Below, one piece after another: positions 30,065 to 37,552 of a stretch of 37,552 nucleotides of DNA. A program made the translations under genes and the position numbers. How positions within the stretch are numbered: the first letter of the stretch is position 1; every line of letters begins with the position of its first letter. The stretch lies in the IMG/VR virus record IMGVR_UViG_3300044631_000507, positions 1-37,552 of that record; one strand, written 5' to 3'. The notes below the pieces were generated by a model. The model ran no database searches, was not told the DNA's origin, and worked only from the letters and a program-made list of their open reading frames with translations. The DNA is from a virus.

Positions 30065-30772
30065 CTAGCTTGCGCTAGTATCGGAGTCTAAGCTCCTATT
30101 AGTATTTATTCTTTTCAGCCCGCCAAGTACCCATCCTTCGCCCGGATGTTCTTTGCATCGTTTTTCAATGACACCGTTGTTGTATGCTTTAGAACCTAGT
30201 TTGGCTTTTGCTGCTGCTTGCGATGCTTTTATTGCACTTTGGTATTGTTTTTCTGATTTAGTGTATGACACTTTTTTCTTACCAGACAAAGCAACAGAAC
30301 GTTTTTTGTTAGTTACAGCCTTGATGTATTCAACATCATCTTTTGTTTTGTATGGTAGCCAACCTTGCGACAAAAATTCTTCGATCAAAGGATCGCTCAA
30401 TCTTATTCTTTTAGAGCAGTTCAAGAAGTACAACGTAATAGACTTCAAATAAAGTTTTGCTCTTCTTTGTTTTTCTCTTGTTTCTTGTGTTACAACCATT
30501 CCAGTAGATCCTTCGCCACCGTCGGTTTTATTTTGTAAGATTCCAGTTTTATTGTTTTTTCTACCAAACCACCTTATGTATCTTCTTTCCAAAGAAAGAG
30601 CTCCTATCTCAGTAAGATTACTTTCCAAGATCACAATTCGTTGTTTTGGTGGCAAAAATATACCAGGATGGTTTGTAGAGTACATTCGTTTGCCCTTCCC
30701 TTTTCCAATATAATAAGGGGTTCCATCAGATCTGATGTAGGCATAAACGTAATAAATAGATGAGCTGGTCAT
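30065..30772 (-). CDS. GIY-YIG homing endonuclease downstream of the capsid gene
   Basis: 235 residues, ribosome site [28 protein letters not shown] at 7-26 gives the GIY and YIG motifs without the ten-residue insert of its partner at 28323. [18 protein letters not shown] continues the fold. The C-terminal part has [22 protein letters not shown] and ends with [11 protein letters not shown], a tail also present in part in the partner gene. It lies between the capsid terminator and the tail-tube-like gene, with its own late promoter and terminator. Confidence 0.92.
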   Translation of the reverse strand: MTSSSIYYVYAYIRSDGTPYYIGKGKGKRMYSTNHPGIFLPPKQRIVILESNLTEIGALSLERRYIRWFGRKNNKTGILQNKTDGGEGSTGMVVTQETREKQRRAKLYLKSITLYFLNCSKRIRLSDPLIEEFLSQGWLPYKTKDDVEYIKAVTNKKRSVALSGKKKVSYTKSEKQYQSAIKASQAAAKAKLGSKAYNNGVIEKRCKEHPGEGWVLGGLKRINTNRSLDSDTSAS

Positions 30773-30844
30773 AAAGACTCCTTTTAGTGGTGTTGACTAG
30801 AGAGCCTGGGGATTGCAGTCCCGCGAGGTTCATTTCTATTTATA
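30760..30844 (-). repeat. Inverted repeat, right copy: shared homing-gene leader
   Basis: Reverse complement of 28251-28335 with no mismatch over 85 bases. It covers the late promoter TATAAATA (30837-30844), the leader and the first codons of the gene. Confidence 0.92.
30837..30844 (-). promoter_or_regulatory. Late promoter for the minus-strand GIY-YIG gene
   Basis: Perfect TATAAATA on the minus strand, 72 bases before the ATG at 30772. Confidence 0.78.
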
Positions 30845-30867
30845 AGAACGTTATGTTCAAGCAATAG

Positions 30868-30891
30868 AAAACCGGCTCATGAGCCGGTTTT
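30868..30891 (-). terminator. Terminator after major capsid gene 23
   Basis: A 24-base perfect palindrome (stem AAAACCGGCT/AGCCGGTTTT around CATG) gives T runs on both strands. A second small hairpin GGCTA/TAGCC follows at 30894-30907. Confidence 0.9.
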
Positions 30892-30931
30892 CTGGCTATT
30901 TCTAGCCTATTTCATTCAAAAAGTATGTGTT

Positions 30932-32239
30932 TCAAAGAATATTGGTTACACGAACTTTTCTGTAATACACGTTAGCATTAGCTGTTAGTGCGCCTGTTAC
31001 TGCATTGGCACCTTGGCTGAATGGGTTTGCTACCATGCCATAACGGGTCTGGAAAGCAATCTTTGGCTGGAAGCTGTTAGGATCAACAGCGCGCATCATT
31101 TGTAGTGGAACATATGGTGCGTAGAATAGACCAGCATCAGTGCTTGAAGCGCCCTTGTAACCCATTACAAAGTATTGTGGGTTAGCGCCGCCGTTAGCGG
31201 TATATGGATCGATATAAACCTTGTACTTGCCGTTTAGAACACCAGCAAATGTTGTTGATGTGTCATCAACTGTTAGGCCTGCGTTACCAGCTAGAGCAGG
31301 TGTATAGTCTAGAACACCAGCCATTTGTAGTGCGGAAGCAACGTCTGCAGAGCAGATAATAAAGTTGCCGCGACCACGACGTGTTTGTTGACCAATTACG
31401 TTGGCTTCACGTTCGATTTGGAACATTAGACCCTTGAACTTTTCAACAGACCAACGACCGTTAGCGTCAACGTCTAGGTCGAAAGTACCAGCAGTTGCTG
31501 TTGTACCAGCTACAGCACCAACTTTAGCGGTGTTGTAAACTGTACGAACTACTTCACGGTTAATTTCGGCTAGGATTTCTGCGCTTAGGATGTTGGATAG
31601 TTCTGCTTCAGCATCAATACCATGAATTGCCTTCATGTCTTGTGCTAGTTCTAGAGAGTATTCAGCCTTTAGCTTACGTGTCTTGGCTTCAACAGCAATC
31701 TTTTCGATGCTGAATGCCATCTGGTTGAAGTCAGGGTTAGCACCACCAGTACCAAGAGCTTCACCAGCTGCTGTAGACATACCAACGCCAGTAACGTTTG
31801 TAGCACCGTCAGCAAAATCATAAGCTGCTTGTGTACCAGCACCGTTTACACCTGAGAACTCGGTGTTAGCTTCGTTGAATAGAGCCTCGTCGCCACCTTG
31901 TGTGGAATACTTGCTCTTCATTGCGAAGATTAGGCCTGTTGGCTGTGTTAGAGGCTGTACGCCAGCGATGTCATAAGCGATTAGCTTTGGCATTGAGCGA
32001 CGAACTAGAGAGATTAGAACTGGATCAAACTTAGCTACGCCGTTTGAATCAGGGAAAGAACCAGAGCTGTTAGCTGGTGCATCTTCAGTTAGTTGCTGAG
32101 CCTTGCCCATTTCGCGTTGCTGGTTCTCTAGTAGAACGGCAGTAACTTCCTTACGATAGCTATCAGTGATCTTTGGTAGATCGCTGTGCTCTAGAACTGG
32201 TGCCCACTTTGCTGCTAGGGCTTTACGGTCGATTGTCAT
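30932..32239 (-). CDS. 23: Major capsid protein gp23
   Basis: 435 residues, shorter than T4 gp23 (521) as in environmental relatives. TIDRKALAAKWAPVLEH starts it, FPDSNGVAKFDPVLISLVRR and KLIAYDIAGVQPL are the strongly conserved early part, and EAELSNILSAEILAEINREV the E-loop/spine region. The first ~50 residues are probably removed by the gp21 protease at a site after the SGSFPD region, as T4 gp23 is cleaved after residue 65. Transcribed with gene 22 from the late promoter at 33288-33295. Confidence 0.96.
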   Translation of the reverse strand: MTIDRKALAAKWAPVLEHSDLPKITDSYRKEVTAVLLENQQREMGKAQQLTEDAPANSSGSFPDSNGVAKFDPVLISLVRRSMPKLIAYDIAGVQPLTQPTGLIFAMKSKYSTQGGDEALFNEANTEFSGVNGAGTQAAYDFADGATNVTGVGMSTAAGEALGTGGANPDFNQMAFSIEKIAVEAKTRKLKAEYSLELAQDMKAIHGIDAEAELSNILSAEILAEINREVVRTVYNTAKVGAVAGTTATAGTFDLDVDANGRWSVEKFKGLMFQIEREANVIGQQTRRGRGNFIICSADVASALQMAGVLDYTPALAGNAGLTVDDTSTTFAGVLNGKYKVYIDPYTANGGANPQYFVMGYKGASSTDAGLFYAPYVPLQMMRAVDPNSFQPKIAFQTRYGMVANPFSQGANAVTGALTANANVYYRKVRVTNIL

Positions 32240-32261
32240 AATCGTTTTCCTTTGTTAAAAA

Positions 32262-33260
32262 TTAACGGATAAGAGAGCTGATTGTTTTCACATAAGCCTG
32301 CATTGATGCAGGTACAGCTTTTTCCTCTTGGATGGTTTCTTCTGCTAGGATTGAAGGAGTTTCAACCTTAGCTGCCTTCTTTACAAAATAATTTTCACGA
32401 ATTGTTTGCATTTTTTGTGCGAACGATTCAGAGTCTTCAAAACTGATTTCTTCTGCTAGCGTTTGTAGCTTTTCGGCTTCAACATCGCTAAGACCTTCAC
32501 ATGCTTCTGCAACAATAGACTCACGAGCGCTTTCGTTTAGAGCCTTGTGTAGCTCTACGTTCTTAGCAACTGTCTCGTCTAGTTTAGCATTCAATGTTTC
32601 AATCTCAGATTCCATTTCACCGACTAGGTCGAATTTTTCTTCCGGAACTTCAATATAGTGTTGTTCAAAAAGATTCTTCAGCCCGCCGACAAACGATTCA
32701 AGAATGTCAGATTTCATACCAGATTCAAGGGCAACTTCATTATTCTCCATCCACTGCTCAACCATTAGGTTAAGGTATCCATCAACGTGTTCAACTAAAC
32801 CCTCAACTGTGCTTTCAATTTCTTCTTGTAGCTTAGTTTCGTACTGTGCTTCTAGAGCCTCTGTAATACGAGCTACTTCTTCTTTGATGCGGCTTGTTAC
32901 AGCTGCTTCAAAAATTGTTTCTGCCTTTTGGCGGAATTCTTCGGTTAGACCGTCTTCGCCATTGAATAGAGCTGATACGTCAGCAGACATATCAACGGCT
33001 TCGTCTTCTGCAATTACTTCGTCTTCTGTTTGCTCTTCGTTTTCTAGCTTGGCTGCGCTCTCTGGAGCAACTGCGCCTTGAGTAACACGATTTGCCTTCT
33101 TAGAAGTACCACCCTCTGCTTCCTTCTGATCAACCTTCATGTTTTTCTTGTTTGAAGGCTCATCACCAGAATGAGCTGGAACAACTTCGTTGGCTTCATC
33201 TAGTTGCTTAATCTTTTTTGATTCTTCCAGTAGTTTCTGGATGGTGTTTTCTACAGACAT
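32262..33260 (-). CDS. 22: Prohead core scaffold protein gp22
   Basis: 332 residues, highly acidic and helical with long coiled-coil segments (EAQYETKLQEEIESTVEGL; EMESEIETLNAKLDETVAKN), as expected of the T4 core. Position between protease 21 and capsid 23 is diagnostic. The N-terminal third is a flexible lysine/glutamate-rich region. It is degraded by gp21 after prohead assembly. Ribosome site CATAGGAGACC. Confidence 0.93.
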   Translation of the reverse strand: MSVENTIQKLLEESKKIKQLDEANEVVPAHSGDEPSNKKNMKVDQKEAEGGTSKKANRVTQGAVAPESAAKLENEEQTEDEVIAEDEAVDMSADVSALFNGEDGLTEEFRQKAETIFEAAVTSRIKEEVARITEALEAQYETKLQEEIESTVEGLVEHVDGYLNLMVEQWMENNEVALESGMKSDILESFVGGLKNLFEQHYIEVPEEKFDLVGEMESEIETLNAKLDETVAKNVELHKALNESARESIVAEACEGLSDVEAEKLQTLAEEISFEDSESFAQKMQTIRENYFVKKAAKVETPSILAEETIQEEKAVPASMQAYVKTISSLIR

Positions 33261-33287
33261 CGAGGTCTCCTATGAATATTCTATAAG

Positions 33288-33295
33288 TATTTATA
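33288..33295 (-). promoter_or_regulatory. Late promoter for genes 22 and 23
   Basis: Perfect TATAAATA on the minus strand, 28 bases before the gene 22 start and in the gap after gene 21. Confidence 0.82.
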
Positions 33296-33313
33296 ACAAT
33301 CTGTTTTTCTAAT

Positions 33314-33973
33314 TTACTTGATTTGTTCCAAGAATTTAGTAAACAACATTAGTTTCTGTTCTTGCAGGCTCTTAGCAGACATGGTTTTTACTGTCTTTTG
33401 CATAGTTTCTGCAATAACCCAGTTACCGGAAGAAGCATCAAATACCCATTCTTTGCCTTCCATGATACCCTCAACCCAGCAATCAATTCCGCTGGGGTCA
33501 CTTACCAAGTCAATAGTGTTTAGAACAAAGTCATCTTGAACTAGTTTTACGCCATTCTTTTCAGAAATGCTGCCCATGCCTCTTGTAGAGACACCAAAAC
33601 TAACACCTTCATCAATCAAACCCTTGGCAATTTTGCCCATAGGTAGGGTTGTTAGAATCTTTGCTCTTCCCATTACGTTATTATCTTCCCATACGAGTTT
33701 CTCAATAAGGTGAGAAGCACGCTCTGGGTTGACGTTTGGGTGTGGAGGATGATTTAGTTCACCCAAGGCGCGTCTTGCTTCAATCATTGGCTGATAAGCT
33801 GCAACAGCTTTTTCCAAAACTGGTTTGGAATAGATTCTGTTATTGCGATTTTGTTTCTCAGACTGTGCAAAGATGCCTTCGATGAAATATTTCTTTTCGC
33901 CCGACATGTCTTTTGCTTCAGTCAATACCTTGACTGTGCTGTCGGTGCCTTGTGAATCTAGTAGGAAGTTCAT
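33314..33973 (-). CDS. 21: Prohead core protease gp21
   Basis: 219 residues. KKYFIEGIFAQSEKQNRNNRIYSKPVLEKAV, then GELNHPPHP near 95-103 with the catalytic-type histidine, and GVSFGVSTRGMGS near 125-140 with the catalytic-type serine, and DFVLNTIDLVSDPS. This matches the T4 gp21 serine protease that matures capsid and degrades core. Its start overlaps the upstream stop (ATGA). Confidence 0.95.
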   Translation of the reverse strand: MNFLLDSQGTDSTVKVLTEAKDMSGEKKYFIEGIFAQSEKQNRNNRIYSKPVLEKAVAAYQPMIEARRALGELNHPPHPNVNPERASHLIEKLVWEDNNVMGRAKILTTLPMGKIAKGLIDEGVSFGVSTRGMGSISEKNGVKLVQDDFVLNTIDLVSDPSGIDCWVEGIMEGKEWVFDASSGNWVIAETMQKTVKTMSAKSLQEQKLMLFTKFLEQIK

Positions 33974-34383
33974 GGTGTTACTGGCTCCTGGATTCCTGAT
34001 TGTTCTGTTCTAATCAGTGTCTTGTACCCCGACACTTTACGCAACTTTAGCACAAGTTGCCCTTCGGCACCAGAACTAGTTACTACTATGTCGCTTGTGT
34101 TTTCTGTTGAATCACTAGCGCCGCCAATATCAAGTAGATTTACGCATAGAGCAGAACCGGCTTGGAGGTCCCACAAATTTACACCATTACGTGCTACACT
34201 CAAAACAGAATTGGTTTTGCCAGCAACTTGCATAAGAACAATGTTTACTTGTTGATTACCCACAAGTTCTTCTGTTGCAAGTTTCAAATCTGTTTGAAGA
34301 TCAATAGTTACAGAGCCAACAGTGCCGTCTACCTTTACCAAGGCTTCGGTGTTTGTTAGTCTCAAAATTCTTTTAGTTGGCAT
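33970..34383 (-). CDS. Putative virion protein, unknown function
   Basis: 137 residues, predicted beta-rich: VKVDGTVGSVTIDLQTDL, VNIVLMQVAGKTNSVLSVARNG, LWDLQAG and GQLVLKLRKVSGYKTL. The last phrase is typical of small structural proteins beside prohead genes in environmental T4-like phages. It lies in an overlapping run between the 34373 gene and protease 21. A decoration or head-completion role is possible; I cannot name it. Confidence 0.7.
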   Translation of the reverse strand: MPTKRILRLTNTEALVKVDGTVGSVTIDLQTDLKLATEELVGNQQVNIVLMQVAGKTNSVLSVARNGVNLWDLQAGSALCVNLLDIGGASDSTENTSDIVVTSSGAEGQLVLKLRKVSGYKTLIRTEQSGIQEPVTP

Positions 34384-34894
34384 TATTGTCCTCTATTAAC
34401 AGTTCTACGCACATGACGAAATTAGCTGACGTCTGCGTCATGAACATTATTAGATCATTAGACTCTCGAAGATCTACTATTTTATTTAGTTGAAGGTTTG
34501 TTTCAATGTCTAATAAAACTTTGCTCCCATCATTCATTTCGTACTCTATCTTACCCGGAAACTGACTAAGATCTTTTGCTTGTTCTCTTAGAGCAATAAG
34601 AGAGTTGTATGGAGCAAATTTCCTCGTTTCCAATAGATTCTTGAATGAGTTAACCATTGTTTCTGTCACTCTTACTTCAACTTGTTCAGCGAGGGTAAAT
34701 GCGATCTTTTCTTCTGATAGAACTACTGGGTCCTTTGAAGAAAGTTCATCCACCAACACACTACTCATGTGCAAGGAGTTACAGTATTCCTGTGCTTCTT
34801 TTAGCCCAACAAATTTACCCACCACTTCACCATCTAATACTAAGGTGTTTTTGATAAAATGAGCTGGCTTTCCATAAGAGATGAAAGATTTCAT
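34373..34894 (-). CDS. Putative prohead-region protein, positional counterpart of gp68
   Basis: 173 residues. The N-terminal part (MKSFISYGKPAHFIKNTLVLDG) forms strands, followed by helical EEKIAFTLAEQVEVRV and a C-terminal strand pair. T4 has gene 68, a prohead core component, at this place between 67 and 21, but I see no clear sequence match. It overlaps the following gene by 11 bases and the preceding one by ATGA. Confidence 0.7.
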   Translation of the reverse strand: MKSFISYGKPAHFIKNTLVLDGEVVGKFVGLKEAQEYCNSLHMSSVLVDELSSKDPVVLSEEKIAFTLAEQVEVRVTETMVNSFKNLLETRKFAPYNSLIALREQAKDLSQFPGKIEYEMNDGSKVLLDIETNLQLNKIVDLRESNDLIMFMTQTSANFVMCVELLIEDNNAN

Positions 34895-35061
34895 TCTTCT
34901 GATTGTACCTGTTGTGAGAACATTGAGTTTGAAACATTGATCCTCATATCATCCAGAGCAGCCATTGCTTTCTGTGACATGATTGCGTTCAATTTATTTT
35001 CTGTTTCCGCAGCATCACCCGATGCAATTGAGTAGATTAGATCTTTGATTTGATTTTCCAT
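34891..35061 (-). CDS. 67: Prohead core protein, gp67-like
   Basis: 56 residues from the ATG at 35061, chosen for AAAGGAAACATA before it. IKDLIYSIASGDAAETENKLNAIM and KAMAALDDMRINVSNSMF fit the short helical gp67 core proteins (T4: LIEAIKSNDLVAARKLFAEAM). The acidic C-terminal tail of T4 gp67 is missing. Location ahead of 21 and 22 supports the call. Confidence 0.72.
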   Translation of the reverse strand: MENQIKDLIYSIASGDAAETENKLNAIMSQKAMAALDDMRINVSNSMFSQQVQSEE

Positions 35062-35072
35062 TATGTTTCCTT

Positions 35073-35435
35073 TCACCATGCTTTGCATGACCAAAAACGT
35101 GCTTTATCTTTTGGACCCGGATTGTCGCAGTTGTGCCTTGCTCGAAAACTTTTTCTACGAGAAGCAATATGCTTCTTTATAGTCATGTTCTTGTCACCGA
35201 AGTTTACCTTTGTTGCTTCACCGTCTCCGTTTGTATCAACAAACACCTTAGATTTTTTTACATCGCCCTTCATGGGCTTGTTTAGAGGAACTTCTCTACC
35301 TTGGTATGTAGCCTCGTCAACTTCCTCGGGTATACAGTTTGGCACCTCTTTGCCATTCTTTTTCTTCGTGCCAAGCTGCCGGTAATTTTTCCAGCAAGGA
35401 TCTTTTTCTAAAAGATATTCGATAAATGTAATCAT
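35073..35435 (-). CDS. Small basic phage protein with C-terminal RHNCDNPGPK motif
   Basis: 120 residues from the ATG at 35435, which overlaps the upstream stop (ATGA). DPCWKNYRQLGTKKKNGKEVPNC, then KPMKGDVKKSKVFVDTNGDG, and SFRARHNCDNPGPKDKARFWSC: this basic, cysteine-bearing pattern is common in environmental T4-like phages. The function is unknown; some annotations place it among head or DNA-related proteins. The final residues WSCKAW are typical. Confidence 0.78.
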   Translation of the reverse strand: MITFIEYLLEKDPCWKNYRQLGTKKKNGKEVPNCIPEEVDEATYQGREVPLNKPMKGDVKKSKVFVDTNGDGEATKVNFGDKNMTIKKHIASRRKSFRARHNCDNPGPKDKARFWSCKAW

Positions 35436-35734
35436 TGTAGTGCCAAGAATTCTGTTTTGGTTAGGTACTGATCTACTATGGTACAAAAAACTATTGTGTT
35501 ATCGGCTACGCCGAACTGGTCTGTCACCACCACTGTTAATTCACCTTCTGTATCTGTGTCCTGTGCGGTTAGATTTATTGAATAGACTCCATTATTTAGT
35601 CCTGTTATTGTCCTGTTAACTGAAATAAAAGCTCCACCATTCTTACTAATCTGTACCATTGGTTGTAGCCCGTTTATTCCCGACAAATCGGAACAATCCG
35701 CCAAATAAGCTGCCCAATAATCCACTAGCTGCAA
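35432..35734 (-). CDS. Virion-associated beta-domain protein, uncertain start
   Basis: About 100 residues. SGINGLQPMVQISKNGGAFISV, then ITGLNNGVYSINLTAQDTDTEGELTVVV is a beta-sandwich module often found in phage tail and appendage proteins. The frame's only possible starts are non-ATG (TTG 35734) without a ribosome site, while the well-placed ATG at 35744 opens a different frame (see 35646-35744). The protein may therefore be the product of a +1 shift. The C-terminus LTKTEFLALQ resembles that of the neighbouring gene. Confidence 0.6.
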   Translation of the reverse strand: MQLVDYWAAYLADCSDLSGINGLQPMVQISKNGGAFISVNRTITGLNNGVYSINLTAQDTDTEGELTVVVTDQFGVADNTIVFCTIVDQYLTKTEFLALQ

Positions 35735-35744
35735 ATTCCAACAT
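35646..35744 (-). CDS. Short MLEF-type frame overlapping the beta-domain gene
   Basis: 32 codons: MLEFAASGLLGSLFGGLFR is the typical N-terminus of a phage protein family seen in many marine phages, here followed by FVGNKRATTNGTD and TAG. The ATG has TAAGGAATATC before it and follows the upstream stop by 10 bases, so it is the natural place for translation to begin. The 35432-35734 frame is +1 relative to it. Confidence 0.5.
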   Translation of the reverse strand: MLEFAASGLLGSLFGGLFRFVGNKRATTNGTD

Positions 35745-35754
35745 ATGATATTCC

Positions 35755-36216
35755 TTATTTAAGTGCTAAAAATTTGGGTGTAGTTAGGGCATCAGACGGC
35801 AGGCTCATTAACTTAGCAGATTCTTGTGCTGTTAAGGCAGAACCGCCAGTTGTAACAATTGTAGAGGCAGCACTTTGAATTAAGAGAGCTTGGACGCCTG
35901 GGGTATAAGCGATTGGGTCTCCTCCGGGTCCTCCAACAAGATTTCCTCCTGCAACTCTGGCGATATAATTACCTGCTGGAAAACGAAGTTGCCACGCCCC
36001 CAATAATTCGACGGTGAGGCCAACTTGGACTCCTGGACCAAGTATTGAGAGTCCTGATCCTGCTGCAATTCTTGCATATAATATGCCCTCCTCGCTAGCT
36101 TGAGCTAATTTAATAGCACTATATAAAGTACCGCAATCAACATCTATTGCACCAGAGTCAACTTCTATAAACGAAGTTTGGAAATTAAATGTAAATGGGG
36201 CAATATAATACGCCAT
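35755..36216 (-). CDS. Virion structural protein with GGNLVGG motif
   Basis: 153 residues. VDVDCGTLYSAIKLAQASEEGILY, LGPGVQVGLTVELLGAWQLRFPAGNY, VAGGNLVGGPGGDPIAY and GVQALLIQSAASTIVTTGG form a pattern I recognise from virion proteins of environmental phages, beta-rich with a glycine loop. The C-terminus has LTAQESAKLMSLPSD and ends FLALK. It starts just after the stop of the larger structural gene and is probably part of the same tail or appendage module. Confidence 0.72.
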   Translation of the reverse strand: MAYYIAPFTFNFQTSFIEVDSGAIDVDCGTLYSAIKLAQASEEGILYARIAAGSGLSILGPGVQVGLTVELLGAWQLRFPAGNYIARVAGGNLVGGPGGDPIAYTPGVQALLIQSAASTIVTTGGSALTAQESAKLMSLPSDALTTPKFLALK

Positions 36217-36218
36217 AA

Positions 36219-37552
36219 TTAAACGTCACTGTTACGGCTCGCATTAACAGAAGCACCTGCATTGGTAACAGACAATAATGTGTTGAAGGGAATAATAGGA
36301 CTTCCGCCAGAACCATTACGCACATCTACACGAGCAGTAAAATTGCTGCTATAAATAAATGTTACTGACTCAGAAGTGCTTGCTGCTACCTTATCAAGAT
36401 AAGGTACAAAAACATCATCGGCTGTAACTATATTAGAAGCTAAACCCGGTGATAATCCATTAAAAGTTTTTGTTCCGGCAGTGTAACTTGTGTATGTATA
36501 ACGCTGTCCTTTGATTCGGATAACACCTGCACTCGGTGTATCAGTTTTGATAGATTCAACAACCGTAAGGGCTGTTGCTCCAGAACTTGCAGCTACGGGG
36601 GTGTACTCATCTTTAAGAATAACACCGCCACCGTCTGCTCGTGCTACTAACACACGGTCACCGGCAACTAAATTACCAACAGTAACTCCTACTAGAGTTG
36701 GAGGTATTTGAGTTGTTCCAGAATGATCAATTAATTGATAACGTGTAGACTCTGAACCTAATACACCCGTAAGTGCCCAACCGCGTGCTACGAAGAAAGT
36801 ACCACCAGCAAAAGTGCCGAACGGGGCAGATGGAATTTCTGTATAAGCTGCATTAAGCACGCGGTAGCGCCAGCCAGGGATGCTATTAAGAGTAGTTGTA
36901 CTGTTCTCGCGAGTTATATACTGTAGATATTGATATGCTTCTTGAAGTGTGCAATCGCCACTAAGCGCAATAGTTCCTTTGTAAGCTACAGATCCATTAC
37001 CATTGTTGAGGTCAAGAGTAGTGTCTCCAAAAGTAATAGTAACTTTAGTTGATAATAAAGCAGCATTTGCTTCTGAAAGAACAATATTAGAGTCGAGAGC
37101 GGTTGAAAGAGCAGCGTTACTTTCGCCACCAGCTGCAAGGTTTACGTCAAAGTGTGAATAGGTTTGCCCCCACTTGCGTGAAAAAGCTGTTACGTTACCA
37201 CTGTCAATAAATGCTCCGGCTGTTCTAACCTTCACCAAAATCTGGACATGGCCGTCAGACCAGAATTTAGTAAGTTTTGAGCCACTCTGTACAACATAAA
37301 TCGGAGATGCTGGAACAATTCCACCGATGGTCTTTAAACCAGAGTACTGCACTGCTGCGCTGCTCTGTTTAACAGATCCAAAGTTGATAAATTGAGCAGC
37401 GGTATCGTCTAGATTAAATACAACTGAGCCGTCGGTTAACAAGTTCAATCTTGAAGCAACAGCTGAATCTCTAGGACCATCTAGCTTTGATGGATTTGGT
37501 GCTAAGATGTCTACTTGGTCAGCACCACTAAATGCGGCATCGTCTGCAAGGT
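36219..37552 (-). CDS. Large virion structural protein (N-terminus beyond window)
   Basis: The frame stays open to the right edge with 444 codons visible, reading through PNPSKLDGPRDSAVASRLNLL upstream of the first internal start-like codon, so the 5' end is missing. It has repeated short beta segments, many threonine, serine, glycine and asparagine residues and no charged clusters, as in tail fibre or appendage proteins. SDGHVQILVKVRTAG and PGWRYRVLNAAY are recurring phrases in marine phage structural proteins. I cannot name it. Confidence 0.75.
   Translation of the reverse strand, partial: LADDAAFSGADQVDILAPNPSKLDGPRDSAVASRLNLLTDGSVVFNLDDTAAQFINFGSVKQSSAAVQYSGLKTIGGIVPASPIYVVQSGSKLTKFWSDGHVQILVKVRTAGAFIDSGNVTAFSRKWGQTYSHFDVNLAAGGESNAALSTALDSNIVLSEANAALLSTKVTITFGDTTLDLNNGNGSVAYKGTIALSGDCTLQEAYQYLQYITRENSTTTLNSIPGWRYRVLNAAYTEIPSAPFGTFAGGTFFVARGWALTGVLGSESTRYQLIDHSGTTQIPPTLVGVTVGNLVAGDRVLVARADGGGVILKDEYTPVAASSGATALTVVESIKTDTPSAGVIRIKGQRYTYTSYTAGTKTFNGLSPGLASNIVTADDVFVPYLDKVAASTSESVTFIYSSNFTARVDVRNGSGGSPIIPFNTLLSVTNAGASVNASRNSDV

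Noticed and set aside
36350-36357. TATAAATA on the plus strand as a late promoter
   Set aside because: It lies inside the minus-strand structural gene and no plus-strand gene follows.
1-37552. CRISPR array, insertion sequence or integrase
   Set aside because: No regularly spaced repeats, transposase motifs or integrase were seen; the only mobile genes are homing endonucleases.

Overview
The window is a slice of a large, strictly lytic T4-like myovirus genome. The evidence is gene content and order. Read on the minus strand from right to left it gives prohead and capsid genes (67, 21, 22, 23), a tail-tube-like gene, uvsY, uvsW, late sigma factor 55, recombination nuclease 47/46, then the replisome (45 clamp, 44/62 clamp loader, regA, 43 polymerase, uvsX, 41 helicase). 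Gene packing is dense, with ATGA and TAATG overlaps, and every gene but one lies on the minus strand. Near-consensus sigma70 promoters (TTGACA-N17-TATAAT type) and T4-type late promoters (TATAAATA) point to a Gram-negative host. No host gene or tRNA narrows the host further. The mix of genes (hsp20, DUF5664, MoxR/vWA pair, DUF6267-like protein) resembles aquatic and environmental T4-like phages more than enteric ones; that is a judgement from memory, not a search.

Layout. 37552-33970: virion genes of unknown role, then 67 and 21. 33260-30932: scaffold 22 and major capsid 23 behind a late promoter, closed by a strong terminator. 30844-28251: two free-standing GIY-YIG homing endonuclease genes in inverted orientation around uvsY and a tail-tube-like gene. 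28213-22498: uvsW, 55, an invading GIY-YIG gene, 47 and 46. 22457-17300: a small membrane protein, a vWA/metallopeptidase and MoxR ATPase pair, an HTH protein, a DUF5664 nucleotide hydrolase and clamp 45. 17236-14057: 44, a membrane protein, 62, regA, hsp20, a DUF3563-like protein. 13948-9903: small early genes, an RNA-repair cluster (two different RNA ligases and a metallophosphoesterase) and a DexA-like exonuclease. 9244-2418: DNA polymerase split in two by an HNH gene, uvsX and helicase 41. 2371-1: three conserved proteins including a PD-(D/E)XK nuclease candidate and a KxDG nucleotidyltransferase-like protein.

Control. Early promoters sit ahead of small early genes, 43, the vWA gene, the MoxR gene, 46/47 and 55. 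Late promoters sit ahead of capsid and homing genes. At five genes the late promoter lies inside an RNA hairpin that abuts the ribosome binding site, so read-through early RNA should be translationally masked while late RNA, starting inside the hairpin, should not. A consensus sigma70 promoter on the plus strand fires antisense through uvsW.

Most unusual: the homing endonuclease gene in gene 47 sits between a 34-bp direct repeat that rebuilds the start of gene 47, but the rebuilt copy is one base out of frame; and the HNH gene splits the polymerase between catalytic motifs A and B, with the downstream half given its own ribosome binding site inside the HNH gene. No stretch longer than 300 bases lacks a gene.
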